A stretch of 64,000 bases of DNA. It comes from Nymphaea colorata (taxonomy: Eukaryota; Streptophyta; Magnoliopsida; Nymphaeales; Nymphaeaceae). Shown piece by piece: positions 1-10,850 of this stretch (positions are counted from its first letter, which is position 1; each line of letters opens with the position of its first letter). The notes beneath the pieces are model-generated. The model saw nothing but the letters and a program-made list of their open reading frames with translations. It did no database searches and had not been told where the DNA came from. Made by a program: the position numbers and the translations under genes. The DNA is taken from contig NC_045144.1 in the NCBI RefSeq assembly GCF_008831285.2, positions 13,939,858 to 14,003,857 on the forward strand. Reading direction: 5' to 3'.

Positions 1-235
1 ATGTTGGGCAACTCTCTTGCGATAGAATTCAGCATGCTCTACTGCTTGTAGCCTTTTCTTGTCTAAAAGGTCTGATTGAGCAAGTCTCAGTTTTTTATAC
101 TTGATAATTGGGAGTTCAATGAGAGCAGCAAATTTCATTGCAGGTTTTTGGACATGTAATAGAAAGACAATATGTTCCATATACTAATTCTGTTGGTGTA
201 GCATTGGTGGGTATTTGAATTGTTGTTCGATATGC

Positions 236-760
236 CTAAAGTGCTTTGTGCATTTTCTCATGCCAATCTTGGCCTATTTCAACAGTCCTTTTTAAAACAT
301 GAATCAAAATCTTATCGGTTGTTTTTACCTTACCATTACCTTGAGGGTAATATAGGGCAGAGAAGTGATGTTGTATTTTGTGTTTGTGACAGAGATTGCG
401 TACTTTTTCATTTTTAAAATGAGTACCATTGTCAGAAATGATATCATGTGGGATGTCAAATCTGCACAAAAAGTTTTTATGAATGAAGGACACTACATGT
501 CGTCCTTTGATTGTCTTTAAAGTGATTGCTTCCACCCATTTGGTAGAGTAATTTGTGGCTGCAAGAAAATACTGTGTCCATTTGTGGTAGGTGGATTGAT
601 CGGACCAACCATGTCGAAGGCCCACATTGAGAATAGCTAGAATGAGCTGACTAAATGAAGGTATGTTGTTGGAGCATGAATTGATGATGCATGCAACTGA
701 CATTTGATGCACTTTTTGATAAATTGGTGATAGTCTCCCTACATTGTGGGCGAATAGTAC
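236..760 (-). pseudogene. Tat-like element integrase core, decayed
   Basis: Part of the integrase of the Tat-like element. On the minus strand a zinc-binding C-x2-C block (KCIKCQLH, around 700-720) is followed by the catalytic core. The first Asp block reads FDMVGPINPPTTNGH, then the frame shifts near 570-580 and continues as YFLAATNYSTKWVEA. The second Asp lies in SDNGTHF (about 421-440). The third catalytic residue, usually Glu after YYPQGNGQ, is Lys (codon at 323-325), so the DDE triad is lost. The domain order fits the rest of the element, which lies at higher coordinates. The reading is confident because the spacing and neighbouring words are typical of gypsy integrase. Confidence 0.85.
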
Positions 761-1300
761 CTTGCTCTGACTATCTATTTGATAATGGTCTGCTACACTA
801 CATTTCCCTTGCCCATTCCTTCATGGGCTTCTTGAATGACTTCTAGTGCCTCATTTGTATCGAGACATCTAGCATAGTCTGTGTTAAATCCTCTTTTGTA
901 TAGGATGTCGGCTAAATTGAAATATCTTGAAGACATGTGTCTCAGAGCTCTTTGCTCTTTTCGAGACATTTCAGGTGGAAGTGTTCTTATTTAGAGAAAA
1001 TCTTTGATGTTCTGATACTACGGTGTTTCTTTGTTTTCTACTTGTAACACTTGTTCTAGTATGACAAAAGATGGTTGTTCGAGTCTTCCAACTTCAAAAG
1101 ATCTGATAGATTCTCCAGGTTTGAAGGCTATGGTAGAGCTTAAACTAGCCAAACCATCCGCAATTGGGTTAAATTCTCTTTTGACATGTAAGAGTTGATA
1201 TTCTTCGAATTGTCTTAAGAAGAAAGTTGATAATTCTTGATATGGATCAATTTCTGATCTTTAACTTGCCAATCTCCATTGATCTAACTGACAACTAAAA
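761..1300 (-). other. Linker between second RNase H and integrase, decayed
   Basis: This stretch lies between the second RNase H and the integrase core of the Tat-like element. It should encode the end of the RNase H and the integrase N-terminal zinc region, but no long frame remains open. I see no separate gene in it. Confidence 0.5.
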
Positions 1301-1502
1301 GAGAATCTCCAAAAATTCAAACTCTTTGCAGTTTAAATTTGAGAAGCATTTTGAGTCCTTGTATTAAGGCATCGTATTTTGTCATATTATGAGTGTAGGA
1401 AAAATTCAATTTGAGGGAGTAAGGAATCATTTCCTTTTCTGGTGTAATGAAAATTATCCCAATGTCTACCCCAGTTGTGCTTTTAGATCCATCAAAATGC
1501 AC
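1300..1502 (-). pseudogene. Second (archaeal-type) RNase H of Tat-like element, fragment
   Basis: The minus-strand frame opens MHFDGSKSTTGVDIGIIF and continues with VTPEKE-like, PYSLKL and TKYDALIQGL blocks. This is the pattern of the additional RNase H (aRNH) that Tat-group Ty3/gypsy elements carry after their normal RNase H: a first catalytic Asp in the F-D-G block, then a Glu-containing helix usually written AEYEAL and here TKYDAL. It would add RNA-strand cleavage during reverse transcription. It is truncated at about 1317, where the frame stops. It lies 285 bases after the first RNase H piece, as expected. Confidence 0.75.
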
Positions 1503-1786
1503 CTTTCAAATTGGATTTGGTTCGGTCGTTAGGATTTTCTCATCTAAAAAATCATCGTTTGTTCTAATTTCTTCAGATAGAGAAAATCTGTCAATTGATC
1601 TGCGATGGCTTGACTTTTGATTTATTTCTATGACATGTATTCTAAATTATATTGCATCAACAAAACTTGCCACTTTGCTATCCTTCCATTTAGAAATGGT
1701 CATTCAATGATATATTTGAGTGGATTAAGTTTGGATAAAATTTTAACTTCACATGTCAATAAGTAATGCCTTAATTTTTGACATAT

Positions 1787-2287
1787 CTATACCAAGGCTA
1801 AGCAAGTTTTGTCCATGTGTGAGTAGTTCTTTTCATACTGCACACGTGTCTTACTGACGTAATAAATGGCATGTTCTATTCGACATCCTTCTTCATATTG
1901 AGCCAAAAATCCACCGCAAGCTGAATTTTTAACTGTGATATAAAGAAGTAGAGGTTTTCCCAGAATTGAGGGTTTTAAAATTGGCGGGCAAAGAGGGTAC
2001 TTTTTCATCTTTTCTAATGAGGCTTGACATTCATGTCCTTATTCAAACTTGACTCCTTTCTGTGGTAAATGGTTGAAGGATTCATATCTCATGGCAAGAT
2101 TAGATATAAACATTCTGATTGATTGAATTCTACTTTGCAAGCTATATAGCTCCTTCAGATTTGTTGGTGGTGATCTTTCAATGATCGCCTTTGCTTTGCA
2201 GGGATCCATTTCGAGTTCCTTTTTGTTGACCATAAATCTCAAAAGCTTACCAGATTCCACACCAGATACACATTTTTGTAGATTCAA
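1787..2287 (-). pseudogene. RNase H region of Tat-like element, two frame pieces
   Basis: Two minus-strand frames cover the connection and RNase H region directly after the RT. The first piece (2287-2039) contains FMVNKKELEMDPCKAKAI and a RIQSIRMFISNLAMR block, the usual RT tail. The second piece (2008-1787) contains ILGKPLLLYITVKNSACGG, FLAQYEEG and IYYVSKT, matching the RT-associated RNase H of gypsy elements. A frame break separates them near 2009-2038. The usual first Asp block (L-Y-L/I-S-V) is LYITV here. The gene is non-functional as read. Confidence 0.78.
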
Positions 2288-2356
2288 CCTAAACTTATAT
2301 TGTAAGAGTCTATCAAAAATTTGAGAGAGAATGCTTATATGATTCTCCTTTGTTTC

Positions 2357-3168
2357 TTACTTAATTAGTAGATCATCCACATACGCATCCATAATTTGAT
2401 GCATTTGATCATGAAAGATAGCTGCCATGGCCCTTTGATATGTTGCCCCGACATTCTTCAGACCAAACGGTATTACGGCATAGCAGAAGGTGCCCCATGG
2501 GGTTATAAATGATGTTTTGGCTTGATCTTGAGCTGCCAACTTAATTTGGTTATAGCTAGGATATTCATCCATAAAGGAGAACATAGCGTGGCCTGCGATA
2601 CTGTCTACCAACAAGTCTATGTTTGGAAGTGGATAGTCATCCTTTGGTATGTGGCTTTTTTCAAATCTTTGAAATCGATGTAGAGTCAAATTTTGCCATT
2701 TTTCTTTGGAACTACCACGATATTTGCTAACCATTCAGGATAGTCAATTGCTCGGATGAACCCTACCTTTAGTAGGTCTTCTAGGTCTTCCTTAACTTGT
2801 CCCTCAAGACAATGGTCTAGTTTTCTCAACTTTTGTTTGATTGGCTTGCATTTTGGTTTCAATGGTAATCGATGCTCCACTAATTTTGTATCGAGTCCTG
2901 GCATGTCCTCATAAGTCCATGCAAAGGCTTCTTCATGCTCTTTGAGAAAGTCTATCAACTCTTTTCTTCCTTCTATTGAGAGACTTGTTCTGATTTGCAA
3001 AATCTTTGGATTCTCATCCATGCCAATGTTAATTTCCTCAATCGGGTCATTAATCGAAGATGATGATTGATCTTGCTTTCTTATTTGGTTGAACTCTGGA
3101 CATTCTACTTCGGTGAGTTTTGGATTTACCTCCATAAAGGATTTTGATGTTTGATCCTCAGGTGTCAT
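2357..3168 (-). pseudogene. Reverse transcriptase of Tat-like element, frameshifted
   Basis: Copies the element's RNA into DNA. The upstream frame (3168-2686) has the N-terminal RT approach, with PLKPKCKPIKQKLRKL and VGFIRAIDYPEWLANIVVVP. The downstream frame (2734-2357) has FSFMDEYPSYNQIKLA, ITPWGTFCYAVIPFGLKN, GATYQRAMAAIFHD and the catalytic box AYVDDLL near 2370-2385. The two frames overlap around 2700, which marks one frameshift, and the catalytic YVDD is intact. The FxxGYNQI and PFGLKNAGATYQRAM forms are typical of the Tat/Athila branch of Ty3/gypsy. Identity is certain; activity is excluded by the frameshift. Confidence 0.92.
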
Positions 3169-3639
3169 CCTAAAGATTAGAAAGAGGTTAGATGAAATTT
3201 GATGTATTTTATATGGAAGTAAATTGTATATGTCATTGCATATTTGAAGGTATTACAAAATAGAAACATTTGGTCTATTGGAGTACAATGACGACAAAAT
3301 GACAAAATGATGACTAGATGACAAAATGATAGTGGATTTGTTGATTCTGATTGATGGTGAACATCCGCTTATGGTGTTGCTCTTGACAAAAGGTACTGGT
3401 TTGAATTCTTCCTCGGCATCCACTTTTTCATAACTTTGACATCCTAAGGCTTGAATTCCTCGTTGTCCTGACAAGATGATTAGTTCTAAGATTTCATTTT
3501 CATATTTGCCAAGGCAAGTGAATGGCTGGTAGCCGTGGCATATGAGTAAATCAAGTTCTTTCTCATTCTGGCGAAAAATTTTGAATAATGGATGACTTTT
3601 GTAACTTGTTTTAGACTTGGTATCCTTTCTCACCCACAT
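3169..3639 (-). other. Protease-RT spacer of Tat-like element
   Basis: A 128-codon minus frame (3639-3253) between protease and RT reads as low-similarity linker sequence, including an LGCQSYEK-like stretch, and then stops. Such spacers are long in Tat elements and in Ogre relatives may contain an intron. I see no additional domain. Confidence 0.45.
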
Positions 3640-4000
3640 TTATTTTCTTGGCTTCTGAATGGCCAATTTGCTGAATCCTTGAGATATTTCTTCTTCTTTG
3701 CAGACTCGAATACTAGATATCTCAATTGTACATGTTGGTACTTGAATCATTGGATGCACAAGATGATTATGTCTGACCTCTGCATAGATTGTTATAGTAT
3801 TCTTGTTGTGAGTCCACTTGACGCACTGATGTAGAGTGGAAGGAACCACATTGATAGTGTGGATCCATGGTCAGCCAACTAATAGAATGAATGAGGGTTC
3901 TATATCCACCACATGAAATAGAATTTGATGATATGTCTCGAAGATATTCAGATCTAAACATATACATCCTATGCAAGGTTGTCCCATGTTGTCATATCCA
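3640..4000 (-). pseudogene. Aspartic protease region of Tat-like element with internal stop
   Basis: The minus strand carries the C-terminal protease signature normally written S-F-x-x-L-L-G-R-P-W-I-H, here SFILLVG-stop-PWIHT, followed by VVPSTLHQCVKWTHNKN and TIYAE. The Arg codon between G and P has become TGA, consistent with CGA to TGA deamination (about 3873-3876 on the plus strand). The region lies between gag and RT as expected for gypsy order. The N-terminal D-T/S-G part is not clearly readable. The domain is confidently named from the C-terminal motif and its position. Confidence 0.75.
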
Positions 4001-4282
4001 TGAATGAAAATTGATGACAGAGTATTATCGGTTTACCTTATGCCTAATGTAGAAGATATCTACCGTGGACAAATATTCAAGCTTGCTCCACCATCGATTA
4101 AAAAGGGGGGACTATGGTTCCCCTTGATTCCACCACTATGTGTAAGGCATCATTATGTGATGCGCCTCCACTTGGTAAATCTTTATCAGAAAATATGATC
4201 GGATCATTTTCGTATAGTCCAGAAGCCCATTCATTTCCCTGGTTAGGGCTAAATCATTCCTTCTTGACTTGAGGTAAGGGGT

Positions 4283-5551
4283 CTAATTCCTTGAAAATGG
4301 ATTCCAAAGGTTCAGGATCCATATTTGTGACTTTTGATCGATTTTTGTCTGACTATCTTGTTTGCCCGGTCCAGTTTGTGCATTGACGGATCTTTTATCA
4401 TGTTTGGAAAGTAACCCAAAGAAATCTAGGGATACTTTATCCCTTTTGTTTGCCACAATAACTTGATGATTTGTTGAAAACCTGACCATTGAAACTGTTC
4501 ATTTTCTATGTTTAGAAAAAGGGTTTTTGAGGATTTTCGGTTGTTCACTGACATTCTTGATAATTTCTTTGTCAATTGCATCTTGCACAATATTTTTGAG
4601 CATAAGACAATCTTCCCTATCGTGTCCTGGAGAACGATGAAATTTGCAGAACTATTCTTTGTTTTTTCCCATCATTGGTGGGGGGTTGAAAACTTTTGGG
4701 AGAAACAAAGTGTCTCTTTCAATCAACATGTGCATGACTTCTTCATAACTCTATTGTAATGGGGTGAATTTTCTATCATATCCCCATCCTCATCTAGGAT
4801 GTTTGTTTTTAGTGCTATTACTACTACTACTAGCTTTGTCTGCTACCCCTTTATTCTTGGGATAATCTGCCCTTTTTTTTTTAAGGTGACGACATTGGAT
4901 ATGATGTTGGTTGGAGCATTTTGACTCATATTGTTCTTCCCTAACCTTTACCGGGATGACGACATTAAAGGCTTCATTTTCAATTCTTGTTTCGATGCAT
5001 TCTGCTCTTTTGGTAAGATCAATGAAAGATTTGATTGGACCATTAGAAATGAGGCTCCTCAATGGTTGTATTAAATTGTTCATGATCAATCCCAATGCAT
5101 GGAATTGGGAGATTGGGTCTCTCATCTTATTGCAAGAAGACCTCCATCTTTCATTGAAGTCCCTGACCTGTTCACCTGGCCTCTGTTTTAAATAACACAG
5201 TGTGGTGATTGTTGGTGCTGTTTTGACATTCTGGATGAACCTTTCAATGAAAAGGTTGATTAGTTTGTCAAATTTTTTCAATTCAACCAGATTGATATGC
5301 TCCCAGTACCACTGTGCTGCAATTCCTTCCAAACTCCTTGGGAAGCATCGAAAGAGAGCTTTGTGATTGTGGTTAAATTTGTAGCATTCTGCAAAGAACA
5401 CGGTCAAATGTGCCTTTGGGTTTCCATAGCCATCAAATTTGATAAATTTCTTAGGCAAGTTTTTTATATGTTTGTCATTTTTAAAACTTTCATAGAAATC
5501 TTTGCATGTGAAATTCCTTTTGTTCTTGCCTTTGAGTTGAACTGCGTTCAA
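4283..5551 (-). pseudogene. Gag of Tat-like element, broken downstream
   Basis: Encodes the capsid-like Gag. The 253-codon frame 5551-4790 (minus) has the retrotransposon Gag core: KFIKFDGYGNPKAHL, AAQWYWEHI, LINLFIERF, LKQRPGEQVRDFNERWR and IEAF-like ends. A degenerate basic CCHC-like tail follows (HHIQCRHLKKKRADYPKNK). After 4790 the frame is broken, but a second knuckle region is readable at about 4500-4670 as FCKFHRSPGHDREDCLML followed by KNIVQDAIDKEII, a form common in Tat Gag proteins. The last recognisable piece ends near 4283. Gag assembles particles, and this copy cannot do so as read. Confidence 0.88.
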
Positions 5552-5581
5552 CTTCTTTTCAACTTTTTAAATTTTTGTTTT

Positions 5582-6046
5582 TCAGGATTCTCCCTTCTTC
5601 TTTTTCTTGGGTATCTTTGGTTTTTTCTCACTACTGAATTTTGTGGTAGCGTCTCTAGAAGAGTCGGAACTGCTCGATGAATATTTCTTTATTATCTTCC
5701 CTTTCTTTTTGGCCCTCTCTATCGGGGCTTGTTCATCATTGAACATAATCATATATCTCCAAAATTTTGTATATTCTTCAAATTCTGGATCATTTGCTTC
5801 TATCCTGAGAGGTGTTTCTAAGGATGATTCTTCTCGCTTGTCTCCCATAAAGGTTAGCTCTAACTCCATTTCAATCCTTCTTCTTTGTTGGCTTTTGGTC
5901 TCGACTATAAAGCAGATGTTCACCTTGTAAGAAGAAAAATTGAAAATATTAGGATTTGAATTGTTGAGAGATAATTTGTACAAATGACAAAATGACAAAT
6001 TTTGATTGCATAGTGCAAGAAAGATGAGATTGAGAAGACTTGACAA
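5582..6046 (-). pseudogene. Basic/serine-rich region upstream of Gag core, likely Gag N-terminus
   Basis: A minus frame ends at 5582. The readable C-terminal half includes MELELTFMGDKREESS, YTKFWRYMIMFNDEQAP, a KKYSSSSSDSSRDATT serine run and a KKPKIPKKKKKGES basic tail. It precedes the Gag core by about 30 bases in another frame. Serine/lysine-rich segments before the capsid core are common in Tat-type Gag, so I read it as the Gag N-terminus. The first third (to about 5900) looks non-coding. It could equally be the C-terminal tail of the PMD ORF. Confidence 0.5.
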
Positions 6047-6049
6047 AGT

Positions 6050-7429
6050 TCAACACAACTTGACAAAATTAGGTTTGGTTGACCACAATGAACTAGACAT
6101 GATGATGTAGGACAAAACGATAGATGGGTGGACTTCATCCCACCATTTTACATATTCAGGATCCATTCCCAGACCAAGGGCAAGATACAAGTGAGCAAAC
6201 AATTTCCAACGTTGTTGGGCATAGGTATATATTTTGGACCACTCTTCGGTATCCTGTTCACACTTTACGATAGCTCCTTCTAACTCAATTAGATATGCTT
6301 TCCTTTGATGCAATGAGAATTGTCAATTGTCTGAGGCAAAGCTCTGGATAGTATTCAACTATGAAGAATGGTCTCAATATAAGACTTCCTCTAATTGGGT
6401 TGTAGTTGTATTTTAAGTTGATGACTTTTCGATCAAAAAAATCCCAAATGATGGCGGAGTCATCCATTTCCTCAATTTTACTGTGGTAGTGCTCTATACT
6501 GGATAATTGGCCATTGGTGTTTTGAAATTGGCATGATTGTGGCTCCACATCTTTGTTGAACCAAGCTTGTAGTACAAAGACGCATCCTTCTATCGAATCA
6601 GTGTCCCCAATTGAGAATTTGGTTAGTCCTCTGTAAAGGAATGCTAAGGCTGCCATTGCTATGGATATGTGATGGAGTTTGACATGCCCCCATTTTCTGA
6701 AGAGGCGAGCTCTGCGAAAGTCCATTATGTGTTCTTCATTGTTGAAGAAGATGAGACCTGCGATATGAGTCACCATAGAGTTTTTGTACTTGTTTGCGAC
6801 ACTTCTAGATAGTGAAGCTGGGTTGGCATATTGGGAATATGTTTCACCAAGCTCTTGTAGTTGAAGGTATTGATGTTCATTTTTTCTAGAAGGGGCCAAC
6901 TCTGTTTTCCTGTGAGTTTACAATTCACTTCTAGAGTTTTGACTTGACCTTGGTTAACAAAGAACTGGTCTTCAAGTCTTCTTGGGTCACCTTTTGGCTC
7001 TGGCAAACCTATAATGCTTGAAAACTCATCTAGAGTGATTGTCATTTCACCCCATGGGAACCAGAATGTATTGGTCCTTGGGTTCCATCTCTCAATAATT
7101 GCATGGATTAGATTGTCGTTGACAGGCTGCATGACAAGACTAACTGCTTCTTCGAGACCACAATCTTCGAAGTGATCCGGAAACATACACCGAAAAGTTG
7201 GATACCATGAAAGATACCACTGAGGTAGGTAGACTCCATTTGAGATGATGCGAAGTCCGATCGACCTTGACATGACCTGAATAGGCTGTGGTGATATGGA
7301 AGAATGCTTTATGAGTCCATCTGGATAAGAGAAAGTATTAGATGTTGACATAAATTGACCCAATAGAGACTCGGTGAGAGTTTTGACATTGGGTTTGGAC
7401 ATAGACTTAGAGACAAGGTAAAACATCAC
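6050..7429 (-). pseudogene. Plant mobile domain (PMD) ORF upstream of gag, three frames
   Basis: A long minus-strand coding region before gag. Frame one (7429-6770) carries the PMD N-terminal half: LRIISNGVYLPQWYLSWYP, HAIIERWNPRTNTFWFPWGE, then MTITLDEFSSIIGLPEPKG. Frame two (6899-6285) continues with DFRRARLFRKWGHVKLHHIS, AALAFLYRGLTKF and GCVFVLQAWF. Frame three (6313-6050) is a Glu-rich tail, EGAIVKCEQDTEEWSKIY. PMD domains occur in plant host proteins such as MAIN and MAIL1 and in plant transposable elements; their role in elements is not known. Two frame breaks make this copy non-functional. Position between leader and gag makes it the element's extra ORF, not a host gene. Confidence 0.8.
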
Positions 7430-8090
7430 ATCTCATGTATCAAACAAGCAATTAATGAAAAATTGCTAATGCAATCCCTATGACTCTTGCCTATATGCAT
7501 TGTTTTGAAAGTTGGTCCTGGAACCTATGGAGAATAAATGGGTAAATTATTTTTTATTTATCCAAAATTTAAGATATGCCTATATACCAAATCTATGGTA
7601 CTGGCATAGACTCTTTCAAGGGTTTTCTAGATTTGGGCTCTCCAATTCTCCATGTTCTTCCATCGATATACTGGGACTATTGTCTGTTTCAGTACTAATG
7701 GGGGGTCTTCAGTCCAATTGAGTGATCCAGTTGTAAGGTTATGTCTTGGACTAATGTCTTAGAAATTGCCCAGCAACATGATAACTGGGATATAACATAG
7801 GTAAGGATTTGTTTTTCAAAATTCATGAGAAGATGTAGAATAGATGGCTTTATTGCATGCATTCCTAAGAGATAAATTTGAAATTTTGAGAGCATACAAG
7901 GGTTTCGTACAATCCCTAAATTGAGGAGGGGTAGAATAAATTAAAGAAAAAGAGGTTCATGGAATCTCATTAATGTTTACTACGTGATGCCAGGATGCAT
8001 GTTTGTGAAAAAAAATTTGTGCAATTGATATTCGGCATTGTGAAAATAACTTGTATATGATCCAAATAGGTTCTTAGACAAATGATGACG
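7430..8090 (-). other. 5' leader of Tat-like element
   Basis: The 660 bases between primer-binding site and PMD ORF are AT-rich without long frames. This is the untranslated leader and would hold any packaging signal. I see no separate gene. Confidence 0.6.
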
Positions 8091-8109
8091 GGTCCCACCA
8101 GGTGTGCCA
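8091..8109 (-). promoter_or_regulatory. Primer-binding site candidate of Tat-like element
   Basis: Read on the minus strand, TGGCACACCTGGTGGGACC starts two bases after the LTR end. It begins with TGGC, as sites complementary to the CCA-tail of a tRNA must. It is partly like sites for tRNA-Lys or tRNA-Arg, but I cannot assign the tRNA. Confidence 0.55.
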
Positions 8110-9807
8110 TCTGTTCGCACCCCACCCTTTTCTTGAAGGGCGTCGAAATGCGAATCAGTAAAATTCTTTTTAAATTGGTTTTTAGAAAAATTTTCAAGAG
8201 AAAGGGATCCACCTATCGGTACGAGGTCCAATGGTTCCTACCGCCTTTAACAGGGTAATTGGACCAAGGACTAAGGCTTATTTGGATCATGTATGAGTTA
8301 TTGATGCAAATCCTATATACTTATGCATGGAGGTTTTGGATTCAAGAACCAAAGTTCATTTTGAATAAGTGATTTGAACTTGTTTTGAAAATGAATTCCT
8401 TTGATTTGAAGATTAGAGGGTTTTCAAATTGATTTAAAGACCTTTGTTTTGGTACCATTTTATTTGAAATCTTTGATTCATGAGGATTTTAAATATATGA
8501 AATAGAATTTTTTGTTGGGAACTCAAGAAGATTTTTGAATTGAAATTGTGACCATCTTATGATCGAAATTGATTTTGAATTCTTCTTTTGCCAAATCGTG
8601 TGATTTGGTCTAAGATATTTAGAAACTTGTGATTTGGTTAGGTAGAGCTCATTCTATTGATGAAACATAGGATTCAAATTGTTAGAAATCATGTCATTTT
8701 CTAAACGTATTTTGGCCAAGATTATAAATGCATTGCTTATGTTTCCTTTGGAAGTTAAGTGAAGTTTACAAATTCTTATTGCAATATGACTTGGTCACTT
8801 TTTGCAACTTAAGTTTGAATCACTTAATTTCTTGAAAATGTGCATGTGATGCTATTGACTTTGGGTGAAAGTGAATGCATGAAATAAAAAAGGAAACTAC
8901 ATGAGACATTTATCCTTCTCTCTCTCATAATCTCTCAAGATTCTTTCATATGAAACATTCATTCTTCACTCTTTCATAATCTCTCAAAGTCCATTCATTG
9001 TAATTACATGTCATACAATTTACACATAATGATCAATTTTGAATTAAAATGTAGGACTTTCTCTAAATGTGTTTACAATATTCTTAAGCAAAAGTGTTAG
9101 AGATGTAGTTCATATGCTTGAGACTTAACATAAAATCATCAAAATGATGAAAAATATACAAATGATGTCAAAATCAATTTCAAAATATATGGGAGACGTG
9201 GATGACATCCACTTTTGTCCAAAAAAAATTAGATTTTGGGCTGATTTGAATGACTGAAAATTATGGACATTGATTCCAAGAGAGAGCTTCATTTTTAGAT
9301 CGAAACGACAAGTCTTCCAAACCTATTCAAATTTCAGATTTCAAACCAATGGAATCATCCACCTTTTTTGGATAATTTTAAAATAGTTGATCCTCTTTTT
9401 GAAGACGGCATTTGAGGAGATGGATTAGTCTCATGCAAATCTGAAAACTTATGATTGAGAACAACAGTCCATAAAAAAGTATTTTAGGAAGCCGATTGGA
9501 TAGGATTAAATTTTCTTTTTTATCATTCCTCAAAGTCTTGCCACTTTATGGCTGAAATTGGCATTTCAAATGTGCAAACTGTGACATTATTAAGCTAATT
9601 CCTATAAAGCATGATCCGGTTTCAGTAAATTGCATATACTATACGTATGGATTGCTAAGAATAAAAGAAAATTTAAGATGAAATGAAATGATTCCATAGC
9701 TTTGTACCACGAAAATCAATAAAATGATTCCCTTTAAAAAAAACACAGTTTAGAAACGTGTTCCAACCTGATTTTTAACAAGAGCTTGCTCGTTTATATA
9801 TATATAT

Positions 9808-10014
9808 ATCAAAGGTGGTAGGAGAGATCTGAAACAAGTTTTCAATCTTCCTATGTAAAAGAACCTAGCCATATATAGCAATATATGATCCTACTCTTCA
9901 AAATGAAATTTAATCAAATGAATGCGTAACTCATGAATCACGATGATTTATGGCTAGGTTCTTTTATGCATGAAGATTGAAAGCTTGTTTCAGATCTCCC
10001 CTACGACCTTTGAT
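9808..10014. mobile_element. Fold-back/MITE-like element nested in the Tat LTR
   Basis: Arms 9808-9872 and 9950-10014 are inverted repeats of 65 bases with only a handful of mismatches; the outer words are ATCAAAGGT and ACCTTTGAT. The loop is 77 bases. A TA-run lies immediately left, so a TA-type target is possible, but no clear duplication is seen. It has no coding capacity. Confidence 0.7.
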
Positions 10015-10842
10015 CAATTGAAAAAAAATAAAACAAAATGACTTTAAATAAAAGGAGATGAACAAATGTTCAAACTAGTCTGTCCTTAGTTTTGTCATGC
10101 AAAAATGGATCACATTCATGAGAATGCATCCATCCTTAATAGGCTTTTTCATCATATATGTTGCAGCAAATTACTTTTTCACCGTAGGATTCTCTCATAG
10201 TGGGGAGCTCAAAATCGTTTTAAGCTGGTTGTTTTGAAAGGGACAAGGCCTTGGTGCCCTTTTCAAAATTTGATACATTGGTTCATCTTTTAAAAAAACC
10301 GATTCATGCTTGCATTATGCATTAACATGTGCATTTAATCGTAGTTTTCCCTTACCTGGACATCATTCCCAACTATAAAATAAATGAAAATAAAGTCATC
10401 CCATGAATCGTTGAAATTAAAATGAACCAACAAGAAGCTAAAGTAGATGAGAAATGAGTTAAAATCATCTACCATGCGGTCGGTCTTGATGTTTGATCTT
10501 CTTCTTTACTTGTTTTCTAAATCAAGCAATCCGAAGCAAGAATCCAAACTTGGATTCAAGCTTAGCAATGCAAGAAGAAGAAGAATGACTTACTAGAATT
10601 TGTAGTAGGAAAGAGGGCTTTTCTCCACGAAAATCCTAAGGGTTCATTTAAGCACCCTAACTTAGCAAAACCAATGGAGAGAATAGAGGAAAATGAAGAA
10701 AAAAATGAGAGAGAGGGGGGAAGAGGGCTTGGACTAATTTTTCTCTCCTGCTTGACTTCTTCTTCTTAGCTCTTTGGCTGCAGCAACTTGATGCAATACT
10801 CAAAAACTCGTCCCCCACCCCCACTTGGTTGCCAAGGGAGGG

Positions 10843-10850
10843 TTTATATA
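10843..10850 (-). promoter_or_regulatory. TATA box of the Tat LTR promoter
   Basis: TATATAAA on the minus strand, followed downstream by a C/G-rich patch (10805-10840). It would set U3 at about 1.4 kb and R-U5 at about 2.7 kb. It matches a plant TATA box by sequence only. Confidence 0.5.
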
